DNA of 64,000 nucleotides. Source: Azoarcus sp. PA01. GTDB lineage: Bacteria > Pseudomonadota > Gammaproteobacteria > Burkholderiales > Rhodocyclaceae. Made by a program: the position numbers and the translations under genes. The first letter of the stretch is position 1; every line of letters begins with the position of its first letter. A model generated the notes under the pieces. It did no database searches. It was given only the letters and a program-made list of their open reading frames with translations, and was not told where the DNA came from. Below, in pieces: positions 47,080-57,791 of the stretch. The stretch is taken from NCBI GenBank assembly GCA_001274695.2, contig LARU01000002.1, forward strand, positions 1,922,001 through 1,986,000. Direction: 5' to 3'.

Positions 47080-48318
47080 ATGAAGCCGCACGTCTCCGTC
47101 ACGCCGCCTGCCGCCCAGGGCCTCCTCATCGTCGGCATCCTGCTGATCGCCGCGAACCTGCGCGCCCCGGTCACCGGCGTCGGCCCGGTGCTCGCCGACA
47201 TCCAGTCCAGCTTCGGCTTCAACGCCACGCAGGCCGGCGTGCTGGCGACGCTGCCGCTGCTCGCGTTCGCGCTCGTCTCGCCGCTCGCCGCCGGCCTCGC
47301 GCGCCGGCACGGGCTCGAACGCACGCTGTTCGCGGCGCTGCTGCTGCTGACGACCGGCATCCTCGTGCGCTCGTCGGGCGCCGCGTGGGGGCTGTTTGGC
47401 GGCACGGTGATTCTCGGTAGCGCGATCGCGGTCTGCAATGTCCTGTTGCCGAGCCTCCTGAAACGGGACTTCGCCGCGAAAGTCTCGACGATGACGTCGC
47501 TCTACGCGGTGACGATGAGCGTGACTGCCGCGTTGTGTTCGGCGGTGATGATTCCGCTGACCGCGATGTCGTCGTACGGATGGACTTTCGCGCTCGGGAT
47601 CTGGGCCGTCCTCGCGGCATTCAGCGCAGTGGTGTGGCTGCCGCAGCTGCGCAACGCGCCGCGCCCGACGCAGCAGGCCGCCACGACTCCAGCGATCCCG
47701 ATCTGGCGCTCGCCGCTCGCGTGGCAGGTGACCGCTTTCATGGGGCTCAATTCGTTCGTCTACTACGTCGTCATCAGCTGGCTTCCGGCGATCCTGCAGC
47801 AAAACGGCTATTCTGCGGCGTCCGCCGGCTCGCTGCACGGGCTGCTGCAGCTCGCGACGGTCGTCCCCGGCGTGCTCGCGGTACCGCTGATCCATCGCCT
47901 GACCGATCAGCGCGCCGCCGCGTTCCTGAGTGCAACCCTCGCCCTGGTCGGCCTCGCCGGCTTCATCGCGCTGCCGGGCTGGAGCGTCGTGTGGTGCATC
48001 GCCTATGGCTTCGGCAGCAGCGCCTGCTTGATCCTCGCGCTGACTTTCATGAGCCTGCGCGCCGGCAGCGTGCATCAGGCGGCAGCGCTGTCGGGCATGG
48101 CGCAGGCGGTGGGCTACCTGCTCGCCGCCATCGGCCCGACCCTCGTCGGCGCGCTCCACGACACGTTCGGCGGCTGGTCCGCCGCGCTGCTGCTGTGCGC
48201 GGCGGTATCGGTGATCCAGGCGGTGTGCGGGCTGTACGCCGGCCGCCCGACGCAGATCGGCGCGCTGTCACCGCTGCCGGTAGCCGCCGTGCCGGAGATG
48301 GCGGCGAGGCGGCGCTGA
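47080..48318 (+). CDS. MFS transporter of the CynX/NimT family
   Basis: 412 residues with 12 hydrophobic helices. The family start LIAANLRAPVTGVGPVLADI is visible, followed by LATLPLLAFALVSPLAAGLA and GSAIAVCNVLLPSLLKRDF. Relatives export 2-nitroimidazole or import cyanate; the substrate here cannot be told. The ATG at 47080 follows an internal purine-poor leader with no clear ribosome site. It diverges from its probable AraC regulator. Confidence 0.87.
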   Translation: MKPHVSVTPPAAQGLLIVGILLIAANLRAPVTGVGPVLADIQSSFGFNATQAGVLATLPLLAFALVSPLAAGLARRHGLERTLFAALLLLTTGILVRSSGAAWGLFGGTVILGSAIAVCNVLLPSLLKRDFAAKVSTMTSLYAVTMSVTAALCSAVMIPLTAMSSYGWTFALGIWAVLAAFSAVVWLPQLRNAPRPTQQAATTPAIPIWRSPLAWQVTAFMGLNSFVYYVVISWLPAILQQNGYSAASAGSLHGLLQLATVVPGVLAVPLIHRLTDQRAAAFLSATLALVGLAGFIALPGWSVVWCIAYGFGSSACLILALTFMSLRAGSVHQAAALSGMAQAVGYLLAAIGPTLVGALHDTFGGWSAALLLCAAVSVIQAVCGLYAGRPTQIGALSPLPVAAVPEMAARRR

Positions 48319-48397
48319 AAGGCACGCTTCGCGTGCGATGCGGAAGGTGACGCGGTAGCGGGCGAAGGGGAAGGTTGCGTGCGCCCTCGTCGGGCCG

Positions 48398-49123
48398 TCA
48401 TTCCCATCGCACCTGCGCCGAGAAGAGATACCCGGCGCCATACACCGTCTTGATCAGCTTCGGCTGCTGCGGGTCGTCGTCGAGTTTGCGGCGCAGGCGC
48501 GAGATGCGCACGTCGATGCTGCGGTCGAACGGGTCGACGTCGCGCTCGCCGAGCAGCTGTTCGCGGCTCAGGATCTTGTTCGGCCGGCGCAGCAGCGCGA
48601 GCAGCAGCGCCGCCTCGGCTGCCGAAACGCTGACGTCAGGTGCGCCCGGCCGCGACAGCGCGAGCCGTCCGGTGTCGAAGCGCCAGTTTGCGAAGACCGC
48701 GACACTGCGTTCGTCCGCGCCCGCGTCGGTCGACGCGGCGCGCTGGTAGCGGCGCAGGATCGAGCGCACGCGGGCGACGAGCTCGCGCGGTTCGAACGGC
48801 TTGACGAGATAGTCGTCGGCGCCGAGCTCGAGGCCGAGGACGCGGTCGGTGACGTCGTTGCGGCCGGTCAGGATCAGCACTGCGCACGGGCTGCCGTCCT
48901 GCAGTTCGCGCACGACCTGCATGCCGTCCATGTCCGGCAGACCGAGGTCGACGATCACCAGGTCGGGGGAAGCTTTTCGCGCGCGCGCGAGCAGTTCGCG
49001 ACCGGTCGTGACGTGTTCGCTGCGGAAGCCGTAGTCGGCGAGCGCGCCGCAGATCAGGCGGGCGATGTCCGCTTCGTCCTCGAGAACCAGGATAAGCGGG
49101 GACACAGACGCGTTGTCGGTCAT
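48398..49123 (-). CDS. OmpR-family response regulator
   Basis: 241 residues: receiver (LVLEDEADIA, VIVDLGLPDMDG, LVKPFEPREL) and winged helix (ILSREQLLGERDVDPFDRSI, then IKTVYGAGYLFSAQV). The ATG overlaps the stop of the hybrid kinase gene (ATGA), making a two-gene operon. No target is evident. Confidence 0.92.
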   Translation of the reverse strand: MTDNASVSPLILVLEDEADIARLICGALADYGFRSEHVTTGRELLARARKASPDLVIVDLGLPDMDGMQVVRELQDGSPCAVLILTGRNDVTDRVLGLELGADDYLVKPFEPRELVARVRSILRRYQRAASTDAGADERSVAVFANWRFDTGRLALSRPGAPDVSVSAAEAALLLALLRRPNKILSREQLLGERDVDPFDRSIDVRISRLRRKLDDDPQQPKLIKTVYGAGYLFSAQVRWE

Positions 49124-51204
49124 TGGCGGGGCAGGTCCTCGGGGGTTGCCGGAACATCCAGGATCGCGGCGAGGCTCGTCGCGAGCGTGTCCTGGTCGAA
49201 AGGCTTGCGCAGCACCGGCACGTCGAGCTGCGCGGTGTCTGCGAGCGCGTTGTCGCTGGCATAGCCGGTGATCATCAGGATCGGCAGCCGCGGGCGCAGC
49301 GCGCGGGTGCGTGCGACCAGTTCGCGGCCGCCGATCGCGCCGGGCATCACGGTGTCGGTGACGAGGATCGCAATCTCCGGGACCGACTCGATCAGGCTCC
49401 ACGCTTCGACGCCATCGGCGGCCTCGATGACGGAGTGGCCGAGCGCGGTCAGTTGCAGGCGGATGACGCGGCGCACCTCCGGTTCGTCCTCGACGAGCAG
49501 CACTGGCCCGGCCGCCTTGCGCTCGCGCTGCACCGCAGCCGGCGGTTTGGCCGTCGTCGCCGGCGTCGCGGCGGCGGCGCGCGGCAACACGAACGTCACC
49601 GTCGTTCCCGAGCCCGGCGTGCTGCGGATGCGGATGTTGCCGCCTGACTGGCGCACGAAGCCATAGACCATCGCCAGCCCGAGACCGCTGCCCTGGCCGA
49701 ACGGCTTCGTCGTGAAGAATGGCTCGAACAGGCGGGGCAGAAGTTTCGCGTCGATGCCGCTGCCGGTGTCGGTGACATCGATCTGCACGTAGTTGCCGGC
49801 GGGCAGCTCGACGAGCACCGCGAGGCTCTCGGGGATGTGGCGCTCGCCGATCGCGATCGTCAGCGAGCCGCCGTCCGGCATTGCGTCGCGCGCGTTGAGC
49901 GCGAGGTTCAGCAGCGCGTTCTCGAGCTGGTGCGGGTCGACAAACGCGTGCAGCGGCGCCGGCGGCAGGCGCGTCTGCAGGCGGATGTTTTCGGTCAGCG
50001 AGCGCGACAGCAGCTGCGCCATGTTCAGCACCAGCGCACCGACCTCGACCGCGATCGGTTCGAGTCCCTGGCCGCGCGAGAACGTCAGCAGCCGCTTGAT
50101 CAGTTCGGCGCCGCGCTGCGCCGCGTGCAGAGCCGGATCGAGGTGCTCGACGGCATGGCCGCCCGGCGGCAGCTTCGACTTGAGCTCCGACAGGTTGCCG
50201 ATGATGATCGTCAGGAGGTTGTTGAAGTCGTGCGCGAGACCGCCGGTGAGCTGGCCGACGGCTTCCATCTTCTGCGCCTGCACGAGCGCCGCCTGACTCG
50301 CCTTCTGTTCGGTGATGTCGGTCGATAGCACGAAATAGCCGACCACCTCGCCGTGTGCCGACACTTCGGGCACGACGATGCTTTTGGCATGGACGGTGCG
50401 GCCGTTGTCGAGCTTGCGCGAATATTCGTAGCTGACGCGCTCGCCGGCCGCGGCGATCTTCAGCTGTTCGACGACCAACGGATACAGCTCGGCGCCGAGC
50501 ACGCTCTCGATACTGCGCCCGACGATCGCGTCCTTGCTCACGCCGAACCACTCAGCGTAGCCGCGGTTCGCGAACTGATAGGTTTCGCCGCGATCGACGT
50601 ACGCAATCAGCGCCGGGATCGAATCGATGATCAGCTTCAGCCGCTCCTCGGAGCGCCGCAGCGCGCCGGCGATCTCGTCGACTTCGGCGTGCGCCTGTGC
50701 GAGCCGCGCGTTCGCGTTCTCGAGCTCCGCGGTGCGCGCCTTGACGCGCGCCTCGAGTTCGGCGTTCTGCCGCTGGATGACGTCCTCGTAGCGGCGCTGC
50801 TCGGTGATGTCGGTCCACAGCGAGACGAAGCCGAGATTCGGGATCGGCACGCCGCGGATCGCGAGAATCTTGCCGTTGGGCCGCGCGCGCTCCGCGTAGT
50901 GCGGCAGGAACGCGCGCGCGGCGGCCATGCGTTCGGCGACGAGCTGGTCGACGTCGCCTTCGCCATATTCGCCGCGTTCGGCATTGAAGCGCGCGAACTC
51001 CTCGAACGGCGTGCCGACGTGGACCATCTTCTCGGGAAAGTCGAGCAGCCGCAGCATCGCCTTGTTCCACGTCACGAGCTTCGGCGTCGCGTCGAAGACG
51101 GCGATCGCCTGGTCGAGCAGGTCGAGGCCGGCGAGCAGCAGGTCGTAGCGGCGCAGCTCCTGCGACGACAGCTTCGGCGGCGGAGTCGGCGTGTTGCGCA
51201 ACAT
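49120..51204 (-). CDS. Hybrid sensor histidine kinase (PAS-PAS-HisKA-HATPase-REC), soluble
   Basis: 694 residues with no membrane helix. PAS7-like domain at about 20-130, coiled coil 135-190, second PAS about 190-315 (ESVLGAELYPLVVEQLKIAA), H-box TGGLAHDFNNLLTIIIGNLS, HATPase with NALLNLALNARDAM, DTGSGID and GSGLGLAMVYG, and a C-terminal receiver (VLLVEDEPEVRR, VTDTVMPGAIGG, LRKPFDQDTL). It is cytoplasmic, sensing an unknown internal cue, and passes phosphate to the coupled OmpR-type regulator. GGAGG lies upstream of ATG 51204. Confidence 0.92.
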   Translation of the reverse strand: MLRNTPTPPPKLSSQELRRYDLLLAGLDLLDQAIAVFDATPKLVTWNKAMLRLLDFPEKMVHVGTPFEEFARFNAERGEYGEGDVDQLVAERMAAARAFLPHYAERARPNGKILAIRGVPIPNLGFVSLWTDITEQRRYEDVIQRQNAELEARVKARTAELENANARLAQAHAEVDEIAGALRRSEERLKLIIDSIPALIAYVDRGETYQFANRGYAEWFGVSKDAIVGRSIESVLGAELYPLVVEQLKIAAAGERVSYEYSRKLDNGRTVHAKSIVVPEVSAHGEVVGYFVLSTDITEQKASQAALVQAQKMEAVGQLTGGLAHDFNNLLTIIIGNLSELKSKLPPGGHAVEHLDPALHAAQRGAELIKRLLTFSRGQGLEPIAVEVGALVLNMAQLLSRSLTENIRLQTRLPPAPLHAFVDPHQLENALLNLALNARDAMPDGGSLTIAIGERHIPESLAVLVELPAGNYVQIDVTDTGSGIDAKLLPRLFEPFFTTKPFGQGSGLGLAMVYGFVRQSGGNIRIRSTPGSGTTVTFVLPRAAAATPATTAKPPAAVQRERKAAGPVLLVEDEPEVRRVIRLQLTALGHSVIEAADGVEAWSLIESVPEIAILVTDTVMPGAIGGRELVARTRALRPRLPILMITGYASDNALADTAQLDVPVLRKPFDQDTLATSLAAILDVPATPEDLPRQ

Positions 51205-51276
51205 CAGACGTGCATCCTCCGGGAGCGGGTTGGGCGCTCGCCCATTCTAGTCATGTCCGCTGCGCGCACGCGCCGA

Positions 51277-52413
51277 TTACCTCACAGAACGCGCCGCAGG
51301 GCGCGGCGTTGCCGAGGCCGGCAAGTCCGCGCCCGCGACCTGATTCAGCAACTGCTTGCGAAACCGCTCCGGCGACGTCCCGGTCCAGGCGACCACGGCA
51401 CGATAGAACGCCGAGGGGTCGGCGTACCCGAGTTCGGCACCGATCTGCGCGACCGGCTGCGCCGTTTTCGTCAGTCGGGCGAGCGCGATGTCACGACGCA
51501 GCGCATCCTTGATGGTGCGAAAGCTCGAGCCTTCCTCTTCGAGCCGGCGGTGCAGCGTGCGCGCCGACAGGTGTAGCCGGCCGGCGACGCTCTCGAGCGG
51601 CAGGTTCTCGGGCAGCGCGTCGCGCAGCAGGTCGCGCACGCGATACACCATGTCGCGGTCGCGCCGGTACAGCATCGTGATCTTGCCGGGCGCGCCGTCA
51701 AGGAAGGTGGCGAGCGCGGCATCGTCGCGGCGCACCGGCAGGTCGAGCAGGTTGTCGCGCAGGCGCGCGACGAGCGTGCCGGCATCGAAGAACGAATGCT
51801 CCGTATAGACCAGCGCGTAGTCGTCGGCGTGCGGCGGGCGAGGGTAGGGGAAATGCACCGAGTCGAGCGCGAGCTCGCGGCTGACGAGCCAGCACGATAC
51901 CGCGTGGATCAGGCGCAGCAGCCACTCGAATGCGAACACGCGCGCGGGGTCGCCGCGGCGGTCGGCGAGTCGGCGCGTCTCGGTGATGCGCAGTTCGGCG
52001 CGCTCGTCGCCGTCGCCGCGCCGCACGCTCACCGCGAGATCGGGCAGCACGATGCGCAGGAAGCGCGCGGCGCGGTCGAGCGCGTCGCCGAGCGTCGCGG
52101 CGCCGAGCATGCCGCGGCACAGGAACTCGAAGCTGCCCGAGCGCATCGGCTGCGCGAACAGGCCGAAGCCTTCGTCGTCCATCTCGCGCCCGATCAGGTT
52201 GTACAGCGCCGCGTAGCGATCGATCGGGATACGGTTGGCAGCGTCTGCAAGGTCGACTCCCGCCGCGGCGAGCAACGGTGTGGGGTCACGGCCCTGTCCG
52301 ACCATTCCGGAGATCATGCCGGTAACGAAGCCCCGCGCTACTGTCGCGCGGCGGCTGCGGGCGGGGCGCGAAGGGGCGGCGGCAGAGGTGTCGCCCGGGG
52401 AAGGCAAGGGCAT
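51277..52413 (-). CDS. AraC-family regulator with arabinose-binding-like N-domain (OruR type)
   Basis: 378 residues from ATG 52413. The N-terminal PF12625-type domain (GREMDDEGFGLFAQPMRSGS, then CRGMLGAATLGDAL) is followed by an HTH with LHLSARTLHRRLEEEGSSFR and LGYADPSAFYRAVVAWTGTS. Such proteins often control catabolic genes. It diverges from icmF across 142 bases that contain the imperfect inverted repeat GGCCGGCCGA/TCGGTCGGCC (52479-52512), a possible operator. Confidence 0.9.
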   Translation of the reverse strand: MPLPSPGDTSAAAPSRPARSRRATVARGFVTGMISGMVGQGRDPTPLLAAAGVDLADAANRIPIDRYAALYNLIGREMDDEGFGLFAQPMRSGSFEFLCRGMLGAATLGDALDRAARFLRIVLPDLAVSVRRGDGDERAELRITETRRLADRRGDPARVFAFEWLLRLIHAVSCWLVSRELALDSVHFPYPRPPHADDYALVYTEHSFFDAGTLVARLRDNLLDLPVRRDDAALATFLDGAPGKITMLYRRDRDMVYRVRDLLRDALPENLPLESVAGRLHLSARTLHRRLEEEGSSFRTIKDALRRDIALARLTKTAQPVAQIGAELGYADPSAFYRAVVAWTGTSPERFRKQLLNQVAGADLPASATPRPAARSVR

Positions 52414-52555
52414 GTTCGGACTCGTGCGGCGCGAGGCACGCGGTTGATCGGAAGGTTGGCGGATTCTGCACGATGGACGGCCGGCCGAGCAATGGCAATC
52501 GGTCGGTCGGCCTCCTAAGATGCAGGGCATCATCGGACATCACGTGGAAAACGAC

Positions 52556-55500
52556 ATGACCAACCTCAGCGAAGCCAAGAAGCTCGTCAACTACAAGCCG
52601 AAGAACAAGGTCCGCTTCGTGACCGCGGCGGCGCTGTTCGACGGCCACGACGCGTCGATCAACATCATGCGCCGGATCCTCCAGTCGACCGGCGCCGAAG
52701 TGATCCACCTCGGCCACAACCGCTCGGTCGGCGAGATCGTCAACGCCGCGCTGCAGGAAGACGTGCAGGGCATCGCGATCACCAGTTACCAGGGCGGCCA
52801 CGTCGAGTTCTTCAAGTACATGATCGATCTCCTGAAGGCCAACGGCGGCGAGAACATCAAGGTGTTCGGCGGCGGCGGCGGCGTCATCGTGCCCTCCGAG
52901 ATCCGCGAGCTGCACGACTATGGCGTCACGCGCGTGTATTCGCCTGAAGACGGCGCGATGATGGGGCTGCAGGGCATGATCAACGACCTCGTCGAGAAGT
53001 CGGACTTCGACCTCACCGCGGTCGCGCCGCAGTCGGCCGACGACCTCGTCAAGCAGCTGACGACCGGCGAGCGTGCCGGGCGCCAGCGCGCCCTGTCGCG
53101 CATCATCACCGCGCTCGAGAACGGCGCGTATGGCGACGACGTCAGGAAGGCGATCCTCGACGCGGCCGCGAAAGTCAAAACGCCGACGCTGGGGATTACC
53201 GGCACCGGCGGCGCCGGCAAGAGCTCGCTGACCGACGAGCTCGTGCGCCGCTTCCGGCTCGACCAGAACGACAAGCTGAAGCTCGCGATCGTGTCGATCG
53301 ACCCGTCGCGCAAGCGCACCGGCGGCGCGCTGCTCGGCGATCGCATCCGCATGAACGCGATCGAGCACGACAACATCTTCATGCGCTCGCTCGCGACGCG
53401 CGACACCGGCTCCGAGATCTCCGCGGCGCTGCCCGAAGTCATCGCCGCGACGAAGCTCGTCGGCTTCGACCTCGTCGTCGTCGAGACCTCGGGCATCGGC
53501 CAGGGCAACGCCGCGATCGTGCCGTTCGTCGATTTGTCGCTGTACGTGATGACGCCGGAATTCGGCGCGGCGAGCCAGCTCGAAAAGATCGACATGCTCG
53601 ACTTCGCCGACTTCGTCGCGATCAACAAGTTCGACCGCAAGGGCGCCGACGACGCGCTGCGCGACGTCAGGAAGCAGTACCAGCGCAACCGCGAGCTGTT
53701 CAGCCAGCCGACCGACGCGATGCCGGTGTTCGGCACGATGGCCGCGCGCTTCAACGACGACGGCGTCACCGCGCTGTACCAGGCGATGTTCCCGAAGCTC
53801 GTCGAGAAGGGCTTGAAGGCCTCATTTGCCAACACTCCGGGCCGGCTGCCGGTCGTCACGACGAAAGCGTCGTCCCACGGCCGCGCGATCGTCCCGGCCG
53901 AGCGCACGCGCTACCTCGCCGAGATCGCCGACACCGTTCGCGATTATCACAAGCACATCGAGCAGCAGGCCAAGGTCGCGCGCGAGCGCCAGTCGCTGAA
54001 GATTGCGAAGGCGCTGTTCGAGCAGTGCGGCAAGGAGGCCGGCTCGTTCGCCGAAATGATCGACTGGAAGGACGGCGAACTGACGGCGACGGCGAAGAAG
54101 CTGCTCGAAATGTGGCCGAAGACGAAGGAGCTGTACGCCGCCGACGAGTACGTCGTGAAGATCCGCGACAAGGAGATCCGCACGAAACTGACGACCGAAT
54201 CGCTGTCCGGTTCGAAGATCCGCAAAGTCGCGCTGCCGAACTTCGACGACGACGGCGAGTCGCTGCGCTTCCTGATGAAGGAGAACGTGCCGGGTTCGTT
54301 CCCCTACACCGCCGGCGTGTTCGCGTTCAAGCGCGAAGGCGAGGACCCGACGCGGATGTTCGCCGGCGAAGGCGACGCGTTCCGCACGAACCGCCGCTTC
54401 AAGAAAGTCTCCGAAGGCATGCCGGCGCACCGGCTGTCGACCGCGTTCGACTCGGTGACGCTGTACGGCTGCGACCCGGACGTGCGCCCGGATATCTACG
54501 GCAAGATCGGCAATTCGGGCGTGTCGATCGCGACGCTCGACGACATGAAAGTGCTGTACGACGGCTTCGACCTGTGCGCGCCGACGACCTCGGTGTCGAT
54601 GACGATCAACGGTCCGGCGCCGATCATCCTCGCGTTCTTCTTCAACACCGCGATGGACCAGCAGGTCGCGAAGTTCCGCGCGGACAACGGCCGCGAGCCG
54701 ACCGAGACCGAGTTCCAGAAGATCCGCGAATGGACGCTGTCGTCGGTGCGCGGCACGGTGCAGGCCGACATCCTGAAGGAAGACCAGGGCCAGAACACCT
54801 GCATCTTCTCGACCGAGTTCGCGCTGAAGATGATGGGCGACATCCAGGAGTACTTCGTCCATCACAAGGTGCAGAACTTCTACTCGGTGTCGATCTCCGG
54901 CTACCACATCGCCGAAGCCGGCGCGAACCCGATCTCGCAGCTCGCCTTCACGCTGTCGAACGGCTTCACGTACGTCGAGTCGTATCTCGCGCGCGGCATG
55001 CACATCGACGACTTCGCGCCCAACCTGTCGTTCTTCTTCTCGAACGGCATGGACCCGGAATACTCGGTGATCGGCCGCGTCGCGCGCCGCATCTGGGCCG
55101 TCGCGATGAAGAACAGGTACGGCGCGAACGAGCGCAGCCAGAAGCTGAAGTACCACGTGCAGACCTCGGGGCGCTCGCTGCACGCGCAGGAGATGGACTT
55201 CAACGACATCCGCACGACGCTGCAGGCGCTGATCGCGATCTACGACAACTGCAACTCGCTGCACACCAACGCTTTTGATGAGGCGATCACGACGCCGACC
55301 GAGGAATCGGTGCGGCGCGCGATGGCGATCCAGCTGATCATCAACCGCGAATGGGGCCTCGCGAAAAACGAGAACCCGAACCAGGGCAGCTTCATCATCG
55401 ACGAGCTCACCGACCTCGTCGAGGAAGCGGTGCTGCAGGAGTTCGAGGCGATCGCGTCGCGCGGCGGCGTGCTCGGCGCGATGGAGACCGGCTACCAGCG

Positions 55501-55846
55501 CGGCAAAATCCAGGAGGAGTCGCTGTACTACGAGCACAAGAAGCACGATGGCTCGTACCCTATCATCGGCGTCAACACCTTCCTGAACCCGAAGGGCAGT
55601 GCGCAGCCGGAAATCGAACTCGCACGCTCGACCGAGGAAGAGAAGCAGGGGCAGCTGAAGCGCCTCGCCGACTTCCAGGCACGCAACGCCGCGGAAGCGC
55701 CGAAGTGGCTCGCGAAACTGCGCCAAGCGGTCATCGACAACGGCAACGTGTTCGAAGTGCTCGTCGACGCGGTGCGCTACTGCTCGCTCGGCCAGATCAC
55801 GTCGGCGCTGTATGAAGTCGGCGGGCAGTACCGGCGCAGCATGTAA
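52556..55846 (+). CDS. icmF: Fused isobutyryl-CoA mutase (B12 domain - MeaI GTPase - mutase)
   Basis: 1096 residues from ATG 52556; an upstream ATG at 52520 lacks a ribosome site. Order: N-terminal B12 domain ([14 protein letters not shown] with the cobalt His, [12 protein letters not shown]), G-protein domain with [14 protein letters not shown] (near residue 220), [15 protein letters not shown] and INKFDRK, then the substrate-binding TIM barrel. Substrate residues look like the isobutyryl type: [13 protein letters not shown] keeps Phe and [12 protein letters not shown] keeps Gln, as opposed to Tyr/Arg in methylmalonyl-CoA mutase. It interconverts isobutyryl- and n-butyryl-CoA with a built-in chaperone. 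Confidence 0.95.
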   Translation: MTNLSEAKKLVNYKPKNKVRFVTAAALFDGHDASINIMRRILQSTGAEVIHLGHNRSVGEIVNAALQEDVQGIAITSYQGGHVEFFKYMIDLLKANGGENIKVFGGGGGVIVPSEIRELHDYGVTRVYSPEDGAMMGLQGMINDLVEKSDFDLTAVAPQSADDLVKQLTTGERAGRQRALSRIITALENGAYGDDVRKAILDAAAKVKTPTLGITGTGGAGKSSLTDELVRRFRLDQNDKLKLAIVSIDPSRKRTGGALLGDRIRMNAIEHDNIFMRSLATRDTGSEISAALPEVIAATKLVGFDLVVVETSGIGQGNAAIVPFVDLSLYVMTPEFGAASQLEKIDMLDFADFVAINKFDRKGADDALRDVRKQYQRNRELFSQPTDAMPVFGTMAARFNDDGVTALYQAMFPKLVEKGLKASFANTPGRLPVVTTKASSHGRAIVPAERTRYLAEIADTVRDYHKHIEQQAKVARERQSLKIAKALFEQCGKEAGSFAEMIDWKDGELTATAKKLLEMWPKTKELYAADEYVVKIRDKEIRTKLTTESLSGSKIRKVALPNFDDDGESLRFLMKENVPGSFPYTAGVFAFKREGEDPTRMFAGEGDAFRTNRRFKKVSEGMPAHRLSTAFDSVTLYGCDPDVRPDIYGKIGNSGVSIATLDDMKVLYDGFDLCAPTTSVSMTINGPAPIILAFFFNTAMDQQVAKFRADNGREPTETEFQKIREWTLSSVRGTVQADILKEDQGQNTCIFSTEFALKMMGDIQEYFVHHKVQNFYSVSISGYHIAEAGANPISQLAFTLSNGFTYVESYLARGMHIDDFAPNLSFFFSNGMDPEYSVIGRVARRIWAVAMKNRYGANERSQKLKYHVQTSGRSLHAQEMDFNDIRTTLQALIAIYDNCNSLHTNAFDEAITTPTEESVRRAMAIQLIINREWGLAKNENPNQGSFIIDELTDLVEEAVLQEFEAIASRGGVLGAMETGYQRGKIQEESLYYEHKKHDGSYPIIGVNTFLNPKGSAQPEIELARSTEEEKQGQLKRLADFQARNAAEAPKWLAKLRQAVIDNGNVFEVLVDAVRYCSLGQITSALYEVGGQYRRSM

Positions 55847-55866
55847 GCGCGCGCGAGAAAGTCCTG

Positions 55867-55894
55867 AAAACGGCGCGCAAAGCGCCGTTTTTTT
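55867..55894. terminator. Bidirectional rho-independent terminator between icmF and the EAL gene
   Basis: Stem AAAACGGCGC (55867-55876) with GCGCCGTTTT (55882-55891), GCAAA loop, then further T. The A-run on the other side makes it usable for both convergent genes. Confidence 0.93.
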
Positions 55895-55910
55895 CGTCCG
55901 TTTCGGACCG

Positions 55911-57791
55911 TCAGTGAGTCGTCGTCGGCGTCGGGTCTCCGGCCGTGGGGCGGTGCCTCCACTGGCAATGCGCCTCCCAGTCGACGAACTGTTCGGTCGG
56001 AATCGGGAAGCCGACGAAATGGCCTTGCGCGGTGTCGCAGCCGAGCGCCCGCAGGCCGTCCCACTGCGCCTCGCTTTCGACCCCTTCGGCGACGACGCCG
56101 AGCCCGAGGTTGTGGCCGAGTTCGACGGTCGAGCGCACGATGACTGCGGAGCCGGGGTTCGTCAGCATGCTGGCGACGAACGACTGGTCGATCTTCAGCG
56201 AGTCGACGGGCAGCTTCTGCAGGTAGCTCAGGCTCGAGTAGCCGGTGCCGAAATCGTCGATGAAAAGCTCGACGCCGAGCGCTTTCAGGCGCTGGAGCGT
56301 CTTCAGTGCGCCGGCCGGGTCTTCCATTAGGGCGCTTTCGGTCAGTTCGAACTGGATCATCTCGGGCGGCATCGCCCACGTGGCGAACAGGCTCGAGATA
56401 CGGTCGACGAGGCGCGGGTCGCGCAGGTCCTGCGCCGACAGGTTCACCGACAGCGGCTGGCGGATGCCCTGTTCGAACCAGGTATGGCTCTGGCGGAACG
56501 CGGTTTCGAGCACCCAGCGCGTCAGCGGCATGATCAGGCCGGCACGTTCGGCGAGCGCGATGAATTCGCCGGTCGCGACCATACCGTGCTGCGCGTGCTG
56601 CCAGCGCACCAGCGCTTCCGCGCCGCATACTTCGCCGGACGAGATCGACACTTTCGGCTGGCAGTACAGCAGCAGCTCGTTCTTGTCGATCGCGCTGCGC
56701 AGGTCGCTCATCAGCGCGAGGCGGCGCGTGCATTCCTGATCGGCAGTGCCTTGGTACAGGGCGAATTTCGCGGCGGTGCGCTTTGCCTGGACGGCGGCGA
56801 TCTTCGCGCGGCGCAGGATCGCGTCGGCCGTGTTGCCATGGCCGGGAAACATCGCGACGCCGATGTAAGCATGCGGATCGACGGTCAGCGCACCGAGCGG
56901 CACCGGGTCGCAGACTTCGCGCATGATCCGCTGCGCGAGCCGGATCGCGACTTCGGCGCTGGTGTTCGGCAAGGCGAGCGCGAATTCGTCTTCACCGACG
57001 CGTGCGACCGACCGTCCTTCGCCGGCGAGCTGCGACAGGCGCTTCGCCATTTCCTGCACCAGCAGGTCCGCCTCTTCGTAGCCGAGCGTGTCGCTGATCT
57101 CCTGGAAGTGCCCGATCTTGATGATCAGCAGCGCGAGCGGATTGTGCGCGGCATGCACCGCCTCGATCGCGCCCGTGAGCTCCTCGTGCAGCGACGTGCG
57201 GTTCGGCAGGCCGGTGAGCGTATCGAAATAGGCCATGTGGCGGATCGTTTCTTCCGCCTCGCGGTGGCGCGCACGCATGCGCAACATGCCGATGCCGAAG
57301 CCGAGGTCGTCGGCCATCTCGCCGAGCAGCGTGCATTCCTGTTCGTTGAAGGCATCCGGCTCGGCAGCGAAGATCGTCAGGTTGCCGACCACCCGGCCTT
57401 CGACGAACAGCGGAAAGGCCGCGACCGAACCATAGCCGCGCTCGATGGCTTCAGTGATCGGGATCGGCAAGTGGGGCGCGACGACCGTCTTGATGTCCTG
57501 CACGACAACCGGTTTGCCGGTTCGCACCGCCTCTGCGGTCGGGCCGCCTTCCCCTTCGGCCCAAGTGAAATGCGCAATGTCGAAAAAACCCTCTTCGAAT
57601 CCGCGATGAGCGACCGGCCGCAAGGTCTTCCCTTCATCCTGCTCGGCGAAGCCGACCCATGCCATGCGGTAGCGGCCGAGTTCGACGATGACCCGGCACA
57701 TCTCCTGCAGCAGGCTCGGTTCGTCCTCGGCCCGCAGCAGCGTCCGGTTTCCGGCGCTCAACGTGCGCAATGCACGTTCGGCATAGTTCAT
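55911..57791 (-). CDS. GAF-GGDEF-EAL protein, probably a c-di-GMP phosphodiesterase
   Basis: 626 residues from ATG 57791 (AAGGAAG upstream). GAF domain about 15-165, degenerate GGDEF domain (RVGEDEFALAL in place of GGDEF, with DTLTGLPNRTSL before it) and an EAL domain with catalytic residues in place: GAEALVRW, SVNLSAQDLRD, LTESALME, IDDFGTGYSSLSYL, LKIDQSFV and VAEGVES. Likely hydrolyses c-di-GMP, with the GGDEF part regulatory. In this genome it could tune pilus or biofilm behaviour. The 254-base gap upstream shows no clear promoter. Confidence 0.92.
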   Translation of the reverse strand: MNYAERALRTLSAGNRTLLRAEDEPSLLQEMCRVIVELGRYRMAWVGFAEQDEGKTLRPVAHRGFEEGFFDIAHFTWAEGEGGPTAEAVRTGKPVVVQDIKTVVAPHLPIPITEAIERGYGSVAAFPLFVEGRVVGNLTIFAAEPDAFNEQECTLLGEMADDLGFGIGMLRMRARHREAEETIRHMAYFDTLTGLPNRTSLHEELTGAIEAVHAAHNPLALLIIKIGHFQEISDTLGYEEADLLVQEMAKRLSQLAGEGRSVARVGEDEFALALPNTSAEVAIRLAQRIMREVCDPVPLGALTVDPHAYIGVAMFPGHGNTADAILRRAKIAAVQAKRTAAKFALYQGTADQECTRRLALMSDLRSAIDKNELLLYCQPKVSISSGEVCGAEALVRWQHAQHGMVATGEFIALAERAGLIMPLTRWVLETAFRQSHTWFEQGIRQPLSVNLSAQDLRDPRLVDRISSLFATWAMPPEMIQFELTESALMEDPAGALKTLQRLKALGVELFIDDFGTGYSSLSYLQKLPVDSLKIDQSFVASMLTNPGSAVIVRSTVELGHNLGLGVVAEGVESEAQWDGLRALGCDTAQGHFVGFPIPTEQFVDWEAHCQWRHRPTAGDPTPTTTH

